From CADCVT01 sp035940955 (GTDB lineage Bacteria > Actinomycetota > Thermoleophilia > Solirubrobacterales > Solirubrobacteraceae), in contig DASZEJ010000058.1 of assembly GCA_035940955.1 (NCBI GenBank), forward strand, positions 26,075 through 90,074: DNA of 64,000 bases. The letters run 5' to 3'. The position numbers were made by a program, and so were the translations under genes. Positions within the stretch are counted from its first letter, which is position 1. The number at the start of each line of letters is the position of its first letter. The notes beneath the pieces are model-generated. The model was not told the DNA's origin, searched no databases, and saw only the letters and a program-made list of their open reading frames with translations. Below, piece after piece: positions 19,520 to 29,337 of this stretch.

Positions 19520-20302
19520 GTGTCCCCCGACGCCTCGTGGACGTTCTCGCCCGGCGCGATCGTCCTGCTGCTCGCCGCGACCGCCGTCTACGTCGCGCGC
19601 TGGCGCCGGGCGGGCGCCTCGGCCGGCCGCCTCGCGCTCTTCCTCGCCGGCATCGCGTGCGTCGCGGCCGCGCTGCTCTCCCCCCTCGACCGCCTCGCCG
19701 AGCAGCTGCTCTCCATGCACATGGTCCAGCACATCCTGCTGCTCGACATCGCGCCGATCCTCGTCATCCTGAGCCTCACGAAGGTCCTCCTGCGCCCCGC
19801 CACCCGCCGCCTGATGCCGGTCGAGCGCGCGGCCGGCGCCCTCGCGCACCCCGCCTTCGCCGTGCTCTTCTACGCGGGCGCGATGTGGGCCTGGCACGTC
19901 CCCGCGCTCTACGACGCCGCGCTCGAGACGCCGGCCCTCCACGTCTTCGAGCACCTCACGATGAGCGCCGCCGGCGGCCTGTACTGGTGGCACGTCCTCA
20001 GCCCGATCCGCCCCCGCATGCGGCTCACCGGCCTCGGCCCCGTCGCGTACATGCTCAGCACCAAGCTGCTCCTGGGCGTCCTCGGCGTCGTGCTCACCTT
20101 CGCGCCCGAGTCGTTCTACGCGTTCTACGAGCGCCAGCCGCGCTACTGGGACCTCACCGCGCGCGAGGACCAGGCGTTCGCCGGGGCGATCATGGCCATC
20201 GAGCAGTCGATCGTGATGGGGATCGCGCTCGCCTACCTGTTCGTCCGCCTGCTCGGCGAGTCCGAGCGCGAGGAGGAGCGGGCGGAGCGGTACGCGTCCT
20301 GA
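19520..20302 (+). CDS. CtaG-like cytochrome c oxidase assembly membrane protein
   Basis: Polytopic membrane protein of 260 residues matching the Caa3_CtaG family, linked to assembly of caa3-type cytochrome c oxidase in Bacillus. About seven helices are visible, with conserved SPLDRLAEQLLSMHMVQHIL, MWAWHVPALYDAALETPALH, FEHLTMSAAGGLYWWHVLSP and AIEQSIVMGIALAYLFVRLL. The conserved His residues in MHMVQH, WHVP and FEHL are candidate metal ligands. GTG 19520 is used; GTG 19481 would add 13 residues. Its stop codon abuts that of the convergent downstream gene (TGATCA). Confidence 0.85.
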   Translation: MSPDASWTFSPGAIVLLLAATAVYVARWRRAGASAGRLALFLAGIACVAAALLSPLDRLAEQLLSMHMVQHILLLDIAPILVILSLTKVLLRPATRRLMPVERAAGALAHPAFAVLFYAGAMWAWHVPALYDAALETPALHVFEHLTMSAAGGLYWWHVLSPIRPRMRLTGLGPVAYMLSTKLLLGVLGVVLTFAPESFYAFYERQPRYWDLTAREDQAFAGAIMAIEQSIVMGIALAYLFVRLLGESEREEERAERYAS

Positions 20303-20857
20303 TCAGCGGATCGGGTCGCCGCGCTCCAGCCGGCCGACGTAGTCGGCAATCCGCCGCGCCCGCGTCTCGGGCCGCTTGGCGTCGTGCACGCGCCAGAGGA
20401 TCGAGTAGCGCAGCGACCGGGTCAGCCCGGCGAACCGCTCCGCCGCCGCCGGGCTCGCGTCGAGCGCCCGCTGCAGGTCCTCCGGCACCTCGATCGTCGA
20501 CTGCGGCGCGTACGCGGCGTCCCACCGCCCGTCCGCCTTCGCGCGCTCGACCTCGGCCAGCCCGGCCGGGCGCATCCGGCCGGCGGCGATCAGCGCCTCG
20601 GCCGTGTCGCGGTTGACCTTCGACCACGGGCTGCGCGCGCGCCGCGGGGTGAAGCGCCGCAGGTAGAACCGCTCGTCGTGGGACTTCCTGAGCTGCCCGT
20701 CGATCCACCCGAAGCACAGGGCCAGCTCGACCGCCTCCGGGTACGTCACCGAAGACACCCCGCTGCCCTTCTTCGCGAACTCGAGCCAGACCCCGTCCGA
20801 GGACGCGTGCTCGGCCTCCAGCCAGGCCTCGAGCTCGGCGGCGGACGCGAACCTCAC
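20303..20857 (-). CDS. YdeI/OmpD-associated family protein
   Basis: A 184-residue cytoplasmic protein of the YdeI-like family (no established enzymatic role). Typical segments are GVWLEFAKKGSGVSSVTYPE, AVELALCFGWIDGQLRKSHD and RFTPRRARSPWSKVNRDTAE, and the end YSILWRVHDAKRPETRARRI. The GTG start at 20857 overlaps the stop of the upstream UDP-glucose pyrophosphorylase gene in a GTGA tetranucleotide, so the two are probably co-translated. No metabolic connection between the two is apparent. Confidence 0.85.
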   Translation of the reverse strand: MRFASAAELEAWLEAEHASSDGVWLEFAKKGSGVSSVTYPEAVELALCFGWIDGQLRKSHDERFYLRRFTPRRARSPWSKVNRDTAEALIAAGRMRPAGLAEVERAKADGRWDAAYAPQSTIEVPEDLQRALDASPAAAERFAGLTRSLRYSILWRVHDAKRPETRARRIADYVGRLERGDPIR

Positions 20858-22212
20858 GACGCCAGCACCTCCCCGTCGCCGACCCGCCGCGGCCCGGTGA
20901 CCGTCACCGAGCCGCGCACCACGACGCCGCGCCCGAACGTCACGTCGCCCACGACGTTCAGCCGCTCGGCCTCGACCAGCGACGGCGGGCCCGCGGGGAA
21001 GCGCGCGTCGAACTCCGCGACGAGCCTGAAGTACTCGGGATCGAGGTCGACCAGCGGCGGCGTGCCGTGCCGCTCGGGGACGAGGTCGAGGTGCGCCTCG
21101 GGGCTCAGCTCGTAGGCGTCCGAGCGCACGACGAGCAGGTCGTTCGTCGTCTTGACCGGCGCGAAGCGCGACTTCGGCACCCGCAGCGCCCGCGCCCCCT
21201 CGAACACGTCGATCGCCGCCGCCATCGCGCTCTCCAGCTGGATCACCGCCGGCGACGAGGGGTCGGCGGGGTCGACCGTCTTGCGGTTGACGATCATCGG
21301 CAGCGGCAGGACGCCCTCGTGCACGCCGAGCGTGTACTTCAGCGCCCGCAGGTCGAGCCACAGCGTGTTCGTGTTGAAGAAGCGGTGGCGCTCGACGTCC
21401 TGGAACGCGGGCAGGTCCTCCTCGGCGGTCTGCGCGACCTCCCGCAGCACGAGCCCCCCGCCGCGCCGGCGGGCGAGGTGCCCGCCCTTGCGGTCCTGCT
21501 CGGTGCGGACCGCGACCTCCATCAGGAACGGCACCTCCTCGCGCGCGATCCACGCGAGGATGCGCGGGTCGAGCGTCGCGCCGAGGTTGTCGCTGTTCGA
21601 CACGAACGCGTAGCGGTAGCCGCGGTCGAGCAGCGCGTCGAGCATCCCGGAGGCGACGAGCGCCGGGTACAAATCGCCGTGGCCGGGCGGCGCCCACTCC
21701 TGCTCCGGGTTGGCCGGCCAGTCGACCGGCTCGAGGTCGTCGGCGCGGATTTTCGGGACGCGGTTCTGGAGGAAGTCGAGCGGCACGTCGACCTCGACGC
21801 CGTCGTGGCGCGCGAGCGCGGCGAGGGAGTCCTCGCGCGTGGCGAACGAGCTCATGAGGACGAGCGGGACGCGCGCGCCGCTGCGCTCGCGCAGCGCCTG
21901 GACCTGGCGGACGATGAGGTCGAGGAACGTCAGGCCGTCCTTGACCTCGAGCAGCGACTTGGCCCTCGTCATCCCCATGCTCGTCCCGAGGCCGCCGTTG
22001 AGCTTGATCGCGACCGCCTCGTCGAGCGGGGCGTCGGCCTCGGGCAGCTCCTCGAACGCCGGGACGTCGTCGACCGGCTCGATCTCGTCCTCGCGCAGCA
22101 CGCCCGCCTCGCCCTCGCGCAGCCGCTCGTAGTAGTGGCGGAACGTGTCGACGGCGACCGGCTGCGCGCCGTCGGCGCGCATCTTCTCCAGGGCGGCGTC
22201 CAGGCCGGTCAC
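20854..22212 (-). CDS. UTP--glucose-1-phosphate uridylyltransferase, eukaryotic-type
   Basis: Makes UDP-glucose from UTP and glucose-1-phosphate; 452 residues. The nucleotide-binding motif is AIKLNGGLGTSMGMTRAKSL near residue 70, and substrate segments include PPGHGDLYPALVASGMLDAL, AFVSNSDNLGATLDPRILAW and FFNTNTLWLDLRALKYTL. This architecture belongs to the UGP/AGX superfamily found in eukaryotes and some actinobacteria, not the GalU family. The product would feed the UDP-glucose dehydrogenase encoded about 9 kb away. The start is GTG 22212; the neighbour downstream overlaps by GTGA. Confidence 0.92.
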   Translation of the reverse strand: MTGLDAALEKMRADGAQPVAVDTFRHYYERLREGEAGVLREDEIEPVDDVPAFEELPEADAPLDEAVAIKLNGGLGTSMGMTRAKSLLEVKDGLTFLDLIVRQVQALRERSGARVPLVLMSSFATREDSLAALARHDGVEVDVPLDFLQNRVPKIRADDLEPVDWPANPEQEWAPPGHGDLYPALVASGMLDALLDRGYRYAFVSNSDNLGATLDPRILAWIAREEVPFLMEVAVRTEQDRKGGHLARRRGGGLVLREVAQTAEEDLPAFQDVERHRFFNTNTLWLDLRALKYTLGVHEGVLPLPMIVNRKTVDPADPSSPAVIQLESAMAAAIDVFEGARALRVPKSRFAPVKTTNDLLVVRSDAYELSPEAHLDLVPERHGTPPLVDLDPEYFRLVAEFDARFPAGPPSLVEAERLNVVGDVTFGRGVVVRGSVTVTGPRRVGDGEVLAS

Positions 22213-22237
22213 GGCGCGGGATGGTAGTCGCGGCGGC

Positions 22238-22834
22238 TCAGGGGCAGACGGGCAGCCGGCCGCACGCCTGGACGACCGCGTCCGTCACCTCGTCGGCCGG
22301 CTCGAGCGCGGGGCGGGCGGGTTCGGGCGCCTGCGCGCTCGCGTTCTCGACGGCCTGGTCGACGCGGTCGACGACGCGGGGGTCGCGGCCGGGCGGGGCG
22401 GGCGGCGGGCCGCCGTCGGGGCCGGGAGCGGGCGGCGGCGAGCCGCCGCCCGGCGGGCGGGCGTGCGGCGGCCCGCCTGGGCCGGCGCCGGGGCCGGGAC
22501 CGCGCGCGCCCGGACGGCCGCGCCCGCCGCCGCCGGCTCGCTCGCGCGCGCCTGCGCCGCCGCGGCCCTCGACCGCGGTCGCGGACCGCGCGGGCAGCGC
22601 GACGATCGCGTCCCCCTCCGAGTCGCCGCGGCGGCCGTCCGCGCCGGTGCCCGCGTCCGCGCGCAGGCCGGCGTCCGCGCCGATCAGGCCCCCGAGCGGG
22701 CCGAGGACACCCGTCCCGCCCGCGACGACCGCCACCGCCGCCGCGGCGACGAGCAGCGCCCCGGCGGCCGCGACGCGCCCGGCGGCCGCTCCGGCGAGCG
22801 CGCTCAGTGACGCCCGACCCGTCCGCACGGCCAT
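22238..22834 (-). CDS. Gly/Pro-rich exported or membrane-anchored hypothetical protein
   Basis: A 198-residue product with one hydrophobic N-terminal segment (RVAAAGALLVAAAAVAVVAG at about residues 20-42), a spacer, and a long low-complexity Gly/Pro/Arg stretch (about 95-155). It ends in a short conventional tail with two Cys (VVDRVDQAVENASAQAPEPA ... VVQACGRLPVCP). The opposite strand also has a long open frame, but only this one gives a signal-like N-terminus. ATG 22834 is 12 bp from the divergent EAL gene. Not recognised; a surface or wall-spanning protein is plausible. Confidence 0.5.
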   Translation of the reverse strand: MAVRTGRASLSALAGAAAGRVAAAGALLVAAAAVAVVAGGTGVLGPLGGLIGADAGLRADAGTGADGRRGDSEGDAIVALPARSATAVEGRGGAGARERAGGGGRGRPGARGPGPGAGPGGPPHARPPGGGSPPPAPGPDGGPPPAPPGRDPRVVDRVDQAVENASAQAPEPARPALEPADEVTDAVVQACGRLPVCP

Positions 22835-22846
22835 ATCGTAGGTGCG

Positions 22847-24367
22847 GTGCTGAGGGCCGTGCGGAACCGGTGGCGCCGCAGCTTCGTGGCCTCGGTGACC
22901 GTGCTCGCGCTGCTCGCCGTCGCCCTGTTCGCCCTGCTCGTGGGCCGCGTCGTCCACGACCAGATCACCGACCAGGCGTTCGACCGCGCGACCGACACGG
23001 CGGAGGTGCTCGCCCGCGCAAGCTTCGCTCCGCGGCTGCCGGTGCCGGGCGACGGCCTGAGTCCCCGCGACCTCGCGGAGCTGGACCGCCAGCTCGCGGC
23101 GGCGCGCGGGGGCGAGCCGCTGCTCGACATGCGCCTGTGGGCGCGCGGCGGGCGCGTCCTCTACGCGCGCGAGCGGCGGCTGGTGGGCCGCCGCGCCGCG
23201 CCGCCCGAGCCGGTCGCGGCCGCGCTCGCGGGGCGGACGGCGAGCGAGGTGGTCGAGGGGCCGGGGAGCGGCGCGGAGGGCCGGGGCGGGGACGGCGACG
23301 CGAGCGGCGCGAAGGGCCGCGGCGGGGGCGGCGACGCTGCGAGCGAGGCGAGCGGCGACGACGCCGACGACCGCGTCCTCCTCACCGCCGTCCCCGTCGT
23401 CCGCCGCGCCGGCGCGCGGCCCGCCGCGGCGCTCGAGCTCGCCCTCCCCTACGGGCCCGTCGCCGCCGACGTCGACCGCCGCACGCGCCGCCTCGTCGTC
23501 GCGCTCGTCGCGGTCGCGCTGCTGGTCTACCTCCTCTCCCTCCCCGCGCTCCTGCGCGCGGCGCGGGCGCTTCGGGCGCACTACGACCCGCGGCGCGTCC
23601 AGCTGGTGCGGGAGCTGAGGCGCGCGATGGCCAGGGGCGAGCTGGAGCTCCACTTCCAGCCGATCGCCGGCGCGGCGTCGCGCCGCCCGCACAGCGCCGA
23701 GGCGCTCGTGCGCTGGCGCTACCCGCCGGACCGCTTCATCCCGATCGTCGAGCCCACCGAGGTCATGTGGCCGTTCACGCTCCACGTACTCGACCTCGCC
23801 ATCGCCGCCTGCGCGGGCTGGCGGGCCGAGGGGAACGAGATCGCCGTCGCCGTGAACGTCTCCGGCGGGGTGCTCCACGACCGCCGCCTCGGGCCGGAGG
23901 TCCGGCGGATGCTCGACCGCCACGGCCTGCCGCCGGCCGCGCTGCAGGTCGAGGTCACCGAGGGCGCCGTCATGCGCGACCCCGACGCGGCCGCCGGCAT
24001 CCTGCGCGAGCTGACCGGCTTCGGCATCAGCGTGATCGCGATCGACGACTTCGGGACCGGCTACTCGTCGCTCGCCCGCCTGCACGAGCTGCCGCTCGAC
24101 ACGCTGAAGATCGACCAGAGCTTCGTGGCCCGGATGGCGCGCGACGGCGACGCCTCGATCGTGTGCTCGATCGTCGAGCTGGCCCACGCGCTCGGTCTGA
24201 AGGTGATCGCCGAGGGCGCGGAGGACGAGGCGACGATCGAGCGCCTGGCGTCGCTCGGGTGCGACTACGTCCAGGGCTACGGGCTCACGCCGCCGCTGCC
24301 GCCGGACGAGTTCGCCGGCTGGCTCAGCGCCGCCAGCGGTTCAGGTAGGCCTCCTGCTCGGGCGTGA
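22847..24367 (+). CDS. Membrane-anchored EAL-domain c-di-GMP phosphodiesterase
   Basis: A 506-residue protein: helix at about 14-35, an extracytoplasmic sensor region (about 36-215) carrying a Gly/Asp/Ala-rich insert, a second helix (RRLVVALVAVALLVYLLSLP), then an EAL domain (about 255-495). Phosphodiesterase residues look intact: AEALVRW, NVSG, QVEVTEG, AIDDFGTGYSSL, LKIDQSFV, AEGAED and VQGYGLTPPLP. It should hydrolyse c-di-GMP to pGpG in response to an unknown envelope signal. No GGDEF domain is fused. GTG start. Its last 44 bp overlap the convergent adenosylhomocysteinase-like gene. Confidence 0.9.
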   Translation: MLRAVRNRWRRSFVASVTVLALLAVALFALLVGRVVHDQITDQAFDRATDTAEVLARASFAPRLPVPGDGLSPRDLAELDRQLAAARGGEPLLDMRLWARGGRVLYARERRLVGRRAAPPEPVAAALAGRTASEVVEGPGSGAEGRGGDGDASGAKGRGGGGDAASEASGDDADDRVLLTAVPVVRRAGARPAAALELALPYGPVAADVDRRTRRLVVALVAVALLVYLLSLPALLRAARALRAHYDPRRVQLVRELRRAMARGELELHFQPIAGAASRRPHSAEALVRWRYPPDRFIPIVEPTEVMWPFTLHVLDLAIAACAGWRAEGNEIAVAVNVSGGVLHDRRLGPEVRRMLDRHGLPPAALQVEVTEGAVMRDPDAAAGILRELTGFGISVIAIDDFGTGYSSLARLHELPLDTLKIDQSFVARMARDGDASIVCSIVELAHALGLKVIAEGAEDEATIERLASLGCDYVQGYGLTPPLPPDEFAGWLSAASGSGRPPARA

Positions 24368-25424
24368 GCGCGTCGATCTCGACGCCGAGCGCCTCGAGCT
24401 TCAGCCGCGCGACCTCGGCGTCGATCGCGGGCGGGACGGCCTGGACGCCGGGCTCGAGCTCGTCGCGGGCGAGCAGCTCGGCGCTGAGGGCCTGCAGGGC
24501 GAACGAGACGTCCATCACCGCGGCCGGGTGGCCCTGCGCGGCGGCGAGGTTGACGACCTGGCCGCGGGCGAGGAGGTTCAGGCGCCGGCCGTCGGGCTGC
24601 TCGTAGCGGTCGACGAGCGGGAGGACCTCGGTCCGCCGCTCCCCCAGGTCGCCGAGCGCGATCTCGACGTCGAAGTGGCCGGCGTTGGCGAGCACGGCGC
24701 CGTCCTTCATGCGGTCGAAGTGCTCGCGGCGCAGGACGTCGCGCGACCCCGTGACGGTGATGAACACGTCGCCGCGCCCGGCGGCGCTCAGGGCGGGCAG
24801 CACCTCGAAGCCCTCCATGCGCGCCTCGAGCGCGCGCAGCGGGTCGACCTCGCACACGACCACCGACGCGCCGGCGCCGCGCGCGCGGACGGCGATCCCC
24901 CGGCCCGTCCAGCCGTAGCCGAGCACGACGACCGTCTGGCCGGCGAGCAGCAGGTGGGTGGCGCGGACGATCCCGTCGAGCGCCGACTGGCCGGTGCCGA
25001 AGCGGTCGTTGAGCGCGCGCTCGGCGTGGGCCTCGTTGACGGCGAGCACCGGGCAGCGCAGGTCGAGCGAGCGGACGTGGACCAGGCCGCTGCGGGTCTC
25101 CTCGGTCGCGCCGCGCAGCCGCTCGTGGGTGGCGGCGATCAGCTCGGCGCCGTCGTCCAGGACGAGGTCGGGCTCCCACGCCGCGACCGCGTCGAGCCCG
25201 GCCCGGTAGTCGCCCGCGTGGACTCCGTCCCCCAGCGCCTCGGCGACGTCGGCCTGCGCCGTGTACGGGTTGGCCGCGCACAGCGCGACGCTCGCCCCGC
25301 CGTCGCGCAGGGCGAGCACGAGGTTCGCGGTCTCCGCCGTGACGTGCAGGCAGGCGCCGACCTTGAGGCCGTCGAGCGGCCGCTCGGCGGCGAAGCGCGT
25401 GCGGATCGAGCGGAGGACGGGCAT
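24324..25424 (-). CDS. Adenosylhomocysteinase paralog, short Thermotoga/archaeal-like type
   Basis: A 366-residue NAD-dependent hydrolase-family protein, lacking the roughly 40-residue insert of the neighbouring ahcY. The dinucleotide motif is GYGWTGRGIAVRARG; GACLHVTAETANLVLALRDG, LVLDDGAEL and ANAGHFDVEIA keep the conserved His, Asp and His positions. The catalytic Lys/Asp/Asn region (TKSKFDN in ahcY) reads AERALND, so these three positions are changed. In-frame sequence upstream of ATG 25424 still encodes QIEWAGGQ, a conserved part of the family N-terminus, but contains no ATG, GTG or TTG; a CTG at 25472 inside a palindromic repeat is possible. Substrate may be S-inosyl- or S-adenosylhomocysteine. 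Confidence 0.8.
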   Translation of the reverse strand: MPVLRSIRTRFAAERPLDGLKVGACLHVTAETANLVLALRDGGASVALCAANPYTAQADVAEALGDGVHAGDYRAGLDAVAAWEPDLVLDDGAELIAATHERLRGATEETRSGLVHVRSLDLRCPVLAVNEAHAERALNDRFGTGQSALDGIVRATHLLLAGQTVVVLGYGWTGRGIAVRARGAGASVVVCEVDPLRALEARMEGFEVLPALSAAGRGDVFITVTGSRDVLRREHFDRMKDGAVLANAGHFDVEIALGDLGERRTEVLPLVDRYEQPDGRRLNLLARGQVVNLAAAQGHPAAVMDVSFALQALSAELLARDELEPGVQAVPPAIDAEVARLKLEALGVEIDALTPEQEAYLNRWRR

Positions 25425-25464
25425 CTGCCCGCCCGCCCACTCGATCTGAGCCGCGCCGGCTGAA

Positions 25465-25477
25465 GGGGTCAGACCCC
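25465..25477. repeat. GGGGTCAGACCCC palindromic repeat copy
   Basis: Fourth copy of the element seen at 6198-6274, lying between the two adenosylhomocysteinase genes. Read on the minus strand it contains CTG (25472-25470), in frame with the downstream paralog and 16 codons upstream of its first ATG. It may have replaced the original start region. Confidence 0.75.
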
Positions 25478-25485
25478 GGTACCCA

Positions 25486-26913
<1,428 letters not shown>

Positions 26914-26928
26914 TGCTCTCCTCTGGTG

Positions 26929-27282
26929 TCAGGCGGCCAGGAGCTTCGAGTGCTTCTCCTGCTCGAAGCGCAGCCAGTCGGGCGCGGGAACGTGCTCGGG
27001 ACGCCGCGGCTCGGCCTCGAACCACGCCTCCACCGCGTCGCGAAGCTGGGGCTCGCGGCGCAGGCGCAGCGCGAAGCCGACCTCCTGCAGGCCGATGCCG
27101 TGCGCGTTGAGCAGCTCGCGCAGGGTCCGGAGCCGCTGCAGCTCGGCCGGCCCGTAGAGCCGATAGCCGGACGGCGAGCGCTGCGGCTCGACGAGCCCGG
27201 CGCGCTCGATGTAGCGCAGCATCCGGGCCGACCAGCCGGTCGTCTCGGCAGCCTCGTGGATGGTCAGGGCGTCGGTGGGCAC
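26929..27282 (-). CDS. MerR family transcriptional regulator
   Basis: A 117-residue regulator. The N-terminal MerR winged helix is clear: LTIHEAAETTGWSARMLRYI, then ERAGLVEPQRSPSGYRLYGP and a helical extension (LQRLRTLRELLNAHGIGLQE). There are no Cys residues for metal sensing, and the C-terminal effector part is short. The start is GTG 27282. It lies 15 bp upstream of ahcY on the same strand, so it probably belongs to the same transcript; a CAACCTT/AAGGTTG dyad just upstream suggests autoregulation. The signal sensed is unknown; a methionine-cycle metabolite would fit the context. Confidence 0.88.
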   Translation of the reverse strand: MPTDALTIHEAAETTGWSARMLRYIERAGLVEPQRSPSGYRLYGPAELQRLRTLRELLNAHGIGLQEVGFALRLRREPQLRDAVEAWFEAEPRRPEHVPAPDWLRFEQEKHSKLLAA

Positions 27283-27289
27283 GGACCGT

Positions 27290-27317
27290 CAACCTTACCA
27301 CGGGTGTGTCAAGGTTG
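27290..27317. promoter_or_regulatory. Dyad operator upstream of the merR-ahcY unit
   Basis: CAACCTT (27290-27296) and AAGGTTG (27311-27317) form a perfect 7-bp inverted repeat with a 14-bp spacer, beginning 8 bp upstream of the merR start. On the minus strand a TTGACA lies within it (27308-27313). MerR-type regulators bind such dyads lying over or between promoter elements. Confidence 0.5.
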
Positions 27318-27390
27318 GGGAGCGCCGTGCGGTGTCGCGGCGTGGCGACGACGGCTGGGCTGACGGCTCGGCGAGGGAGGGGACCCCCAT

Positions 27391-27492
27391 AACGCACCAC
27401 TCGCTGCCGTCCGCCCGGGGGTGCGTCCGTTTGTGGTCCTATAGCACCCCTAATGCACCACACGTCCACCGAAGCGCGACGAGTGGTGCGTT
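27391..27492. repeat. Nested inverted-repeat element of unknown nature
   Basis: AACGCACCACTCG (27391-27403) and CGAGTGGTGCGTT (27480-27492) are exact 13-bp complements enclosing an inner hairpin, GGGGTGC (27418-27424) with GCACCCC (27444-27450). A further direct copy of the outer motif, AATGCACCAC, lies at 27452-27461. The element fills most of the 284-bp gap between merR and the next gene. No open frame of note, tRNA fold or known riboswitch was recognised. It could be a structured RNA, a multi-site operator or a small mobile-element relic. Confidence 0.55.
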
Positions 27493-27566
27493 GGGCGGGC
27501 TGACCCTGCCCTCGGTGAGCCGTCAGCGGCGCCGGCGGGCCGCGGCGACGAGAGCGGGCGGGGCGC

Positions 27567-28241
27567 CTACCCCTCCGTCGCCGCCAGCACCGACTTGCGC
27601 TTCTTGTGCGTCTGCTCGTACAGCCGAACGACCGCCTTCGTCGCGTCGTCGCTCTCGCGCACCCGGGCCACGATCTCCGGGGCGCGGAGCTTGTCGTAGC
27701 CGTCCCACGGTGCGTCGACGCGGAGCGTCGCTCCGGGGTCGGCGGCTCCCTCGGTCTCCACCACGGAGGCGTCGGTGTCGACGCGGTCGAAGCGCGACTC
27801 GGGCGCCGGGGGCTCGACGGCGGTCGGGCGGCGCTCGCCGCGCGGGATCGAGGGCGCCGTCGGGTCGGGTGCGTCCGCCGCCGCGGCGTCGCCGGGGGCG
27901 GCGACCGTCCCCGCCACGCCGCCCGACGCGCCGGCGGCCGAGGTCGGCTCCGGCGGGGCGCCCGAGGTCTCGACGGAGTCGGTCCGAGTCCGCGCCTGGC
28001 GCGGGGTCGCATCGGTCGACGGGGCGCGGCGGCCGGTGCCGCCGGGCGGCGCGCCGCCGGGCTCGTCGCCGCCGACGGGCGTGGCCACGGCCCCGTAGCG
28101 CTGCTCGGCGTCGTCCTCGGCGTCGCGACCGAGGAGCAGCTCGACGGTCCGCACGGTGTTGACGCCGATCTTCACCGCGGTGGACGCGACGGCGAACGTC
28201 GTCTGCGCCCCCCACTTCACAGGGTCGAGGAGGAGGTTCAT
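27567..28241 (-). CDS. Hypothetical protein with a conserved short C-terminal domain
   Basis: A 224-residue protein. The N-terminus (MNLLLDPVKWGAQTTFAVAS, then TAVKIGVNTVRTVELLLG) looks like an amphipathic or weakly hydrophobic helix. A long Ala/Pro/Thr-rich linker (about 50-170) leads to a conserved helical end, WDGYDKLRAPEIVARVRESD then VRLYEQTHKKRKSVLAATEG. That tail resembles a short domain found at the end of several actinobacterial envelope- or lipid-droplet-associated proteins. ATG 28241 has AGAGGA six bases upstream. Role unknown; association with a membrane surface is inferred from the N-terminal helix. Confidence 0.7.
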   Translation of the reverse strand: MNLLLDPVKWGAQTTFAVASTAVKIGVNTVRTVELLLGRDAEDDAEQRYGAVATPVGGDEPGGAPPGGTGRRAPSTDATPRQARTRTDSVETSGAPPEPTSAAGASGGVAGTVAAPGDAAAADAPDPTAPSIPRGERRPTAVEPPAPESRFDRVDTDASVVETEGAADPGATLRVDAPWDGYDKLRAPEIVARVRESDDATKAVVRLYEQTHKKRKSVLAATEG

Positions 28242-28278
28242 GTCCGGTCCTCTGCCCGCCGGGCGCCCACCGGAATCC

Positions 28279-29337
28279 TTAGCGTTCGGCGAGCTGCTCC
28301 TTGAGCCGCTCGATCACCGTCACCGGCCCCGGGTCGATGCCGCGCAGCACCGCCAGGTACACCGACACGAGGTCGCCGAGCAGCACGAGCGAGAACACCC
28401 GCTCGACCGCGTTGCGCCCCTGCGTCTCGACCCGGAACGTGCGCTGCGCGTTCGGCTCGACCAGCCACTGGGTCAGCTCGATCCGGTGCCGGACGCGCGG
28501 ATGCAGGTCCGCGTCGTCGAGCAGCACCATCGAGAACGGCCCCAGCTCCTGGACGCCCTCCCACCCCACGATCTCGTTGTGGTCGAGCTCCGGCAGCTCG
28601 TGCGAGAACGCCGGCGACTTCGCGTTCTCGTTGATCTGCGTCTTCCACCGGTAGGCGATCGGCGCGGTGATCCCCGCCCCGGCGATGACCGGGACGCTGC
28701 CCTGGACGCCGCGCGCGATCTCCTTGGGCAGCGCGTCGTCCGGCCCGTCCGGCCCCCACTCGCGCGCGAGCGCCTCCGCGTGCGAGGCGGCGACGTCGAT
28801 CTCGGACGCCATCCGCGGCCCGCAGCCGCACTGCGCGGCGACCTCCAGGGCGGCGACCGTCATGTACGCCACGGCCGAGCGCGGCTGGAACCCGCCGGGG
28901 ACCGGGATCACCGGCACCCCGTCCGCGCGCGCCTGCTCGGCGAGCCGCCCGCCCGTCGTCACCACGACCCGCCGCGCGCCGACGATCCCCGCCGCGTCGT
29001 AGCACGCCAGCGTCTCCTCGGTGTTGCCCGAGTACGACGCGCACAGCACGGTGGTCTCCGGCGTCGCCCACGGCGGCAGCCCGTAGCCGCGGGCGATCGC
29101 GACGTGCCGCGACTCGTGGTCGCCGAGCGCCGCCCGCGCGAGCGCGCCGCCGATCGCCGACCCGCCCATGCCGGCGACGATGAGCCCGCCGGGCGAGTCC
29201 CACTCCTCCATCAGCCCGCCCGCGCTCTCGACCCGCCACAGCGCGTCGCGCAGGTGGTCGGGCATCGCCAGCACGTCGGCGAGCAGGCCGGACCGGTCGA
29301 CCCTCGCCACCTGCTCGCGGCCCAGCTCGCCCGGCAC
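28279..29337 (-). CDS. Bifunctional phosphoglucose/phosphomannose isomerase
   Basis: SIS-domain isomerase interconverting fructose-6-phosphate with glucose-6-phosphate and mannose-6-phosphate; 352 residues, typical of the archaeal/actinobacterial Pgi/Pmi family. Two SIS halves are visible: LIVAGMGGSAIGGALARAAL with LCASYSGNTEETLACYDAAG, and a C-terminal half with WKTQINENAKSPAF and ELDHNEIVGW, which hold the catalytic Glu and His. The GTG start overlaps the stop of the upstream guanylyltransferase gene by one base (TAGTG). With that gene it would supply GDP-mannose from fructose-6-phosphate, lacking only a phosphomannomutase. Confidence 0.92.
   Translation of the reverse strand: MPGELGREQVARVDRSGLLADVLAMPDHLRDALWRVESAGGLMEEWDSPGGLIVAGMGGSAIGGALARAALGDHESRHVAIARGYGLPPWATPETTVLCASYSGNTEETLACYDAAGIVGARRVVVTTGGRLAEQARADGVPVIPVPGGFQPRSAVAYMTVAALEVAAQCGCGPRMASEIDVAASHAEALAREWGPDGPDDALPKEIARGVQGSVPVIAGAGITAPIAYRWKTQINENAKSPAFSHELPELDHNEIVGWEGVQELGPFSMVLLDDADLHPRVRHRIELTQWLVEPNAQRTFRVETQGRNAVERVFSLVLLGDLVSVYLAVLRGIDPGPVTVIERLKEQLAER

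Noticed and set aside
22145..22841. Plus-strand frames over the Gly/Pro-rich gene
   Set aside because: They lack a signal peptide, ribosome-binding site and domain; the minus-strand reading gives a membrane-anchored protein divergent from the EAL gene.
27391..27492. A tRNA gene in the nested inverted-repeat element
   Set aside because: The GCACCAC motifs recall an acceptor CCA end, but no T-loop, anticodon arm of correct size or 7-bp acceptor stem can be drawn.
26914..27566. SAH riboswitch ahead of ahcY
   Set aside because: The leader of ahcY is only 15 bp because merR precedes it, and the structured element further upstream does not match the SAH aptamer core as I know it.
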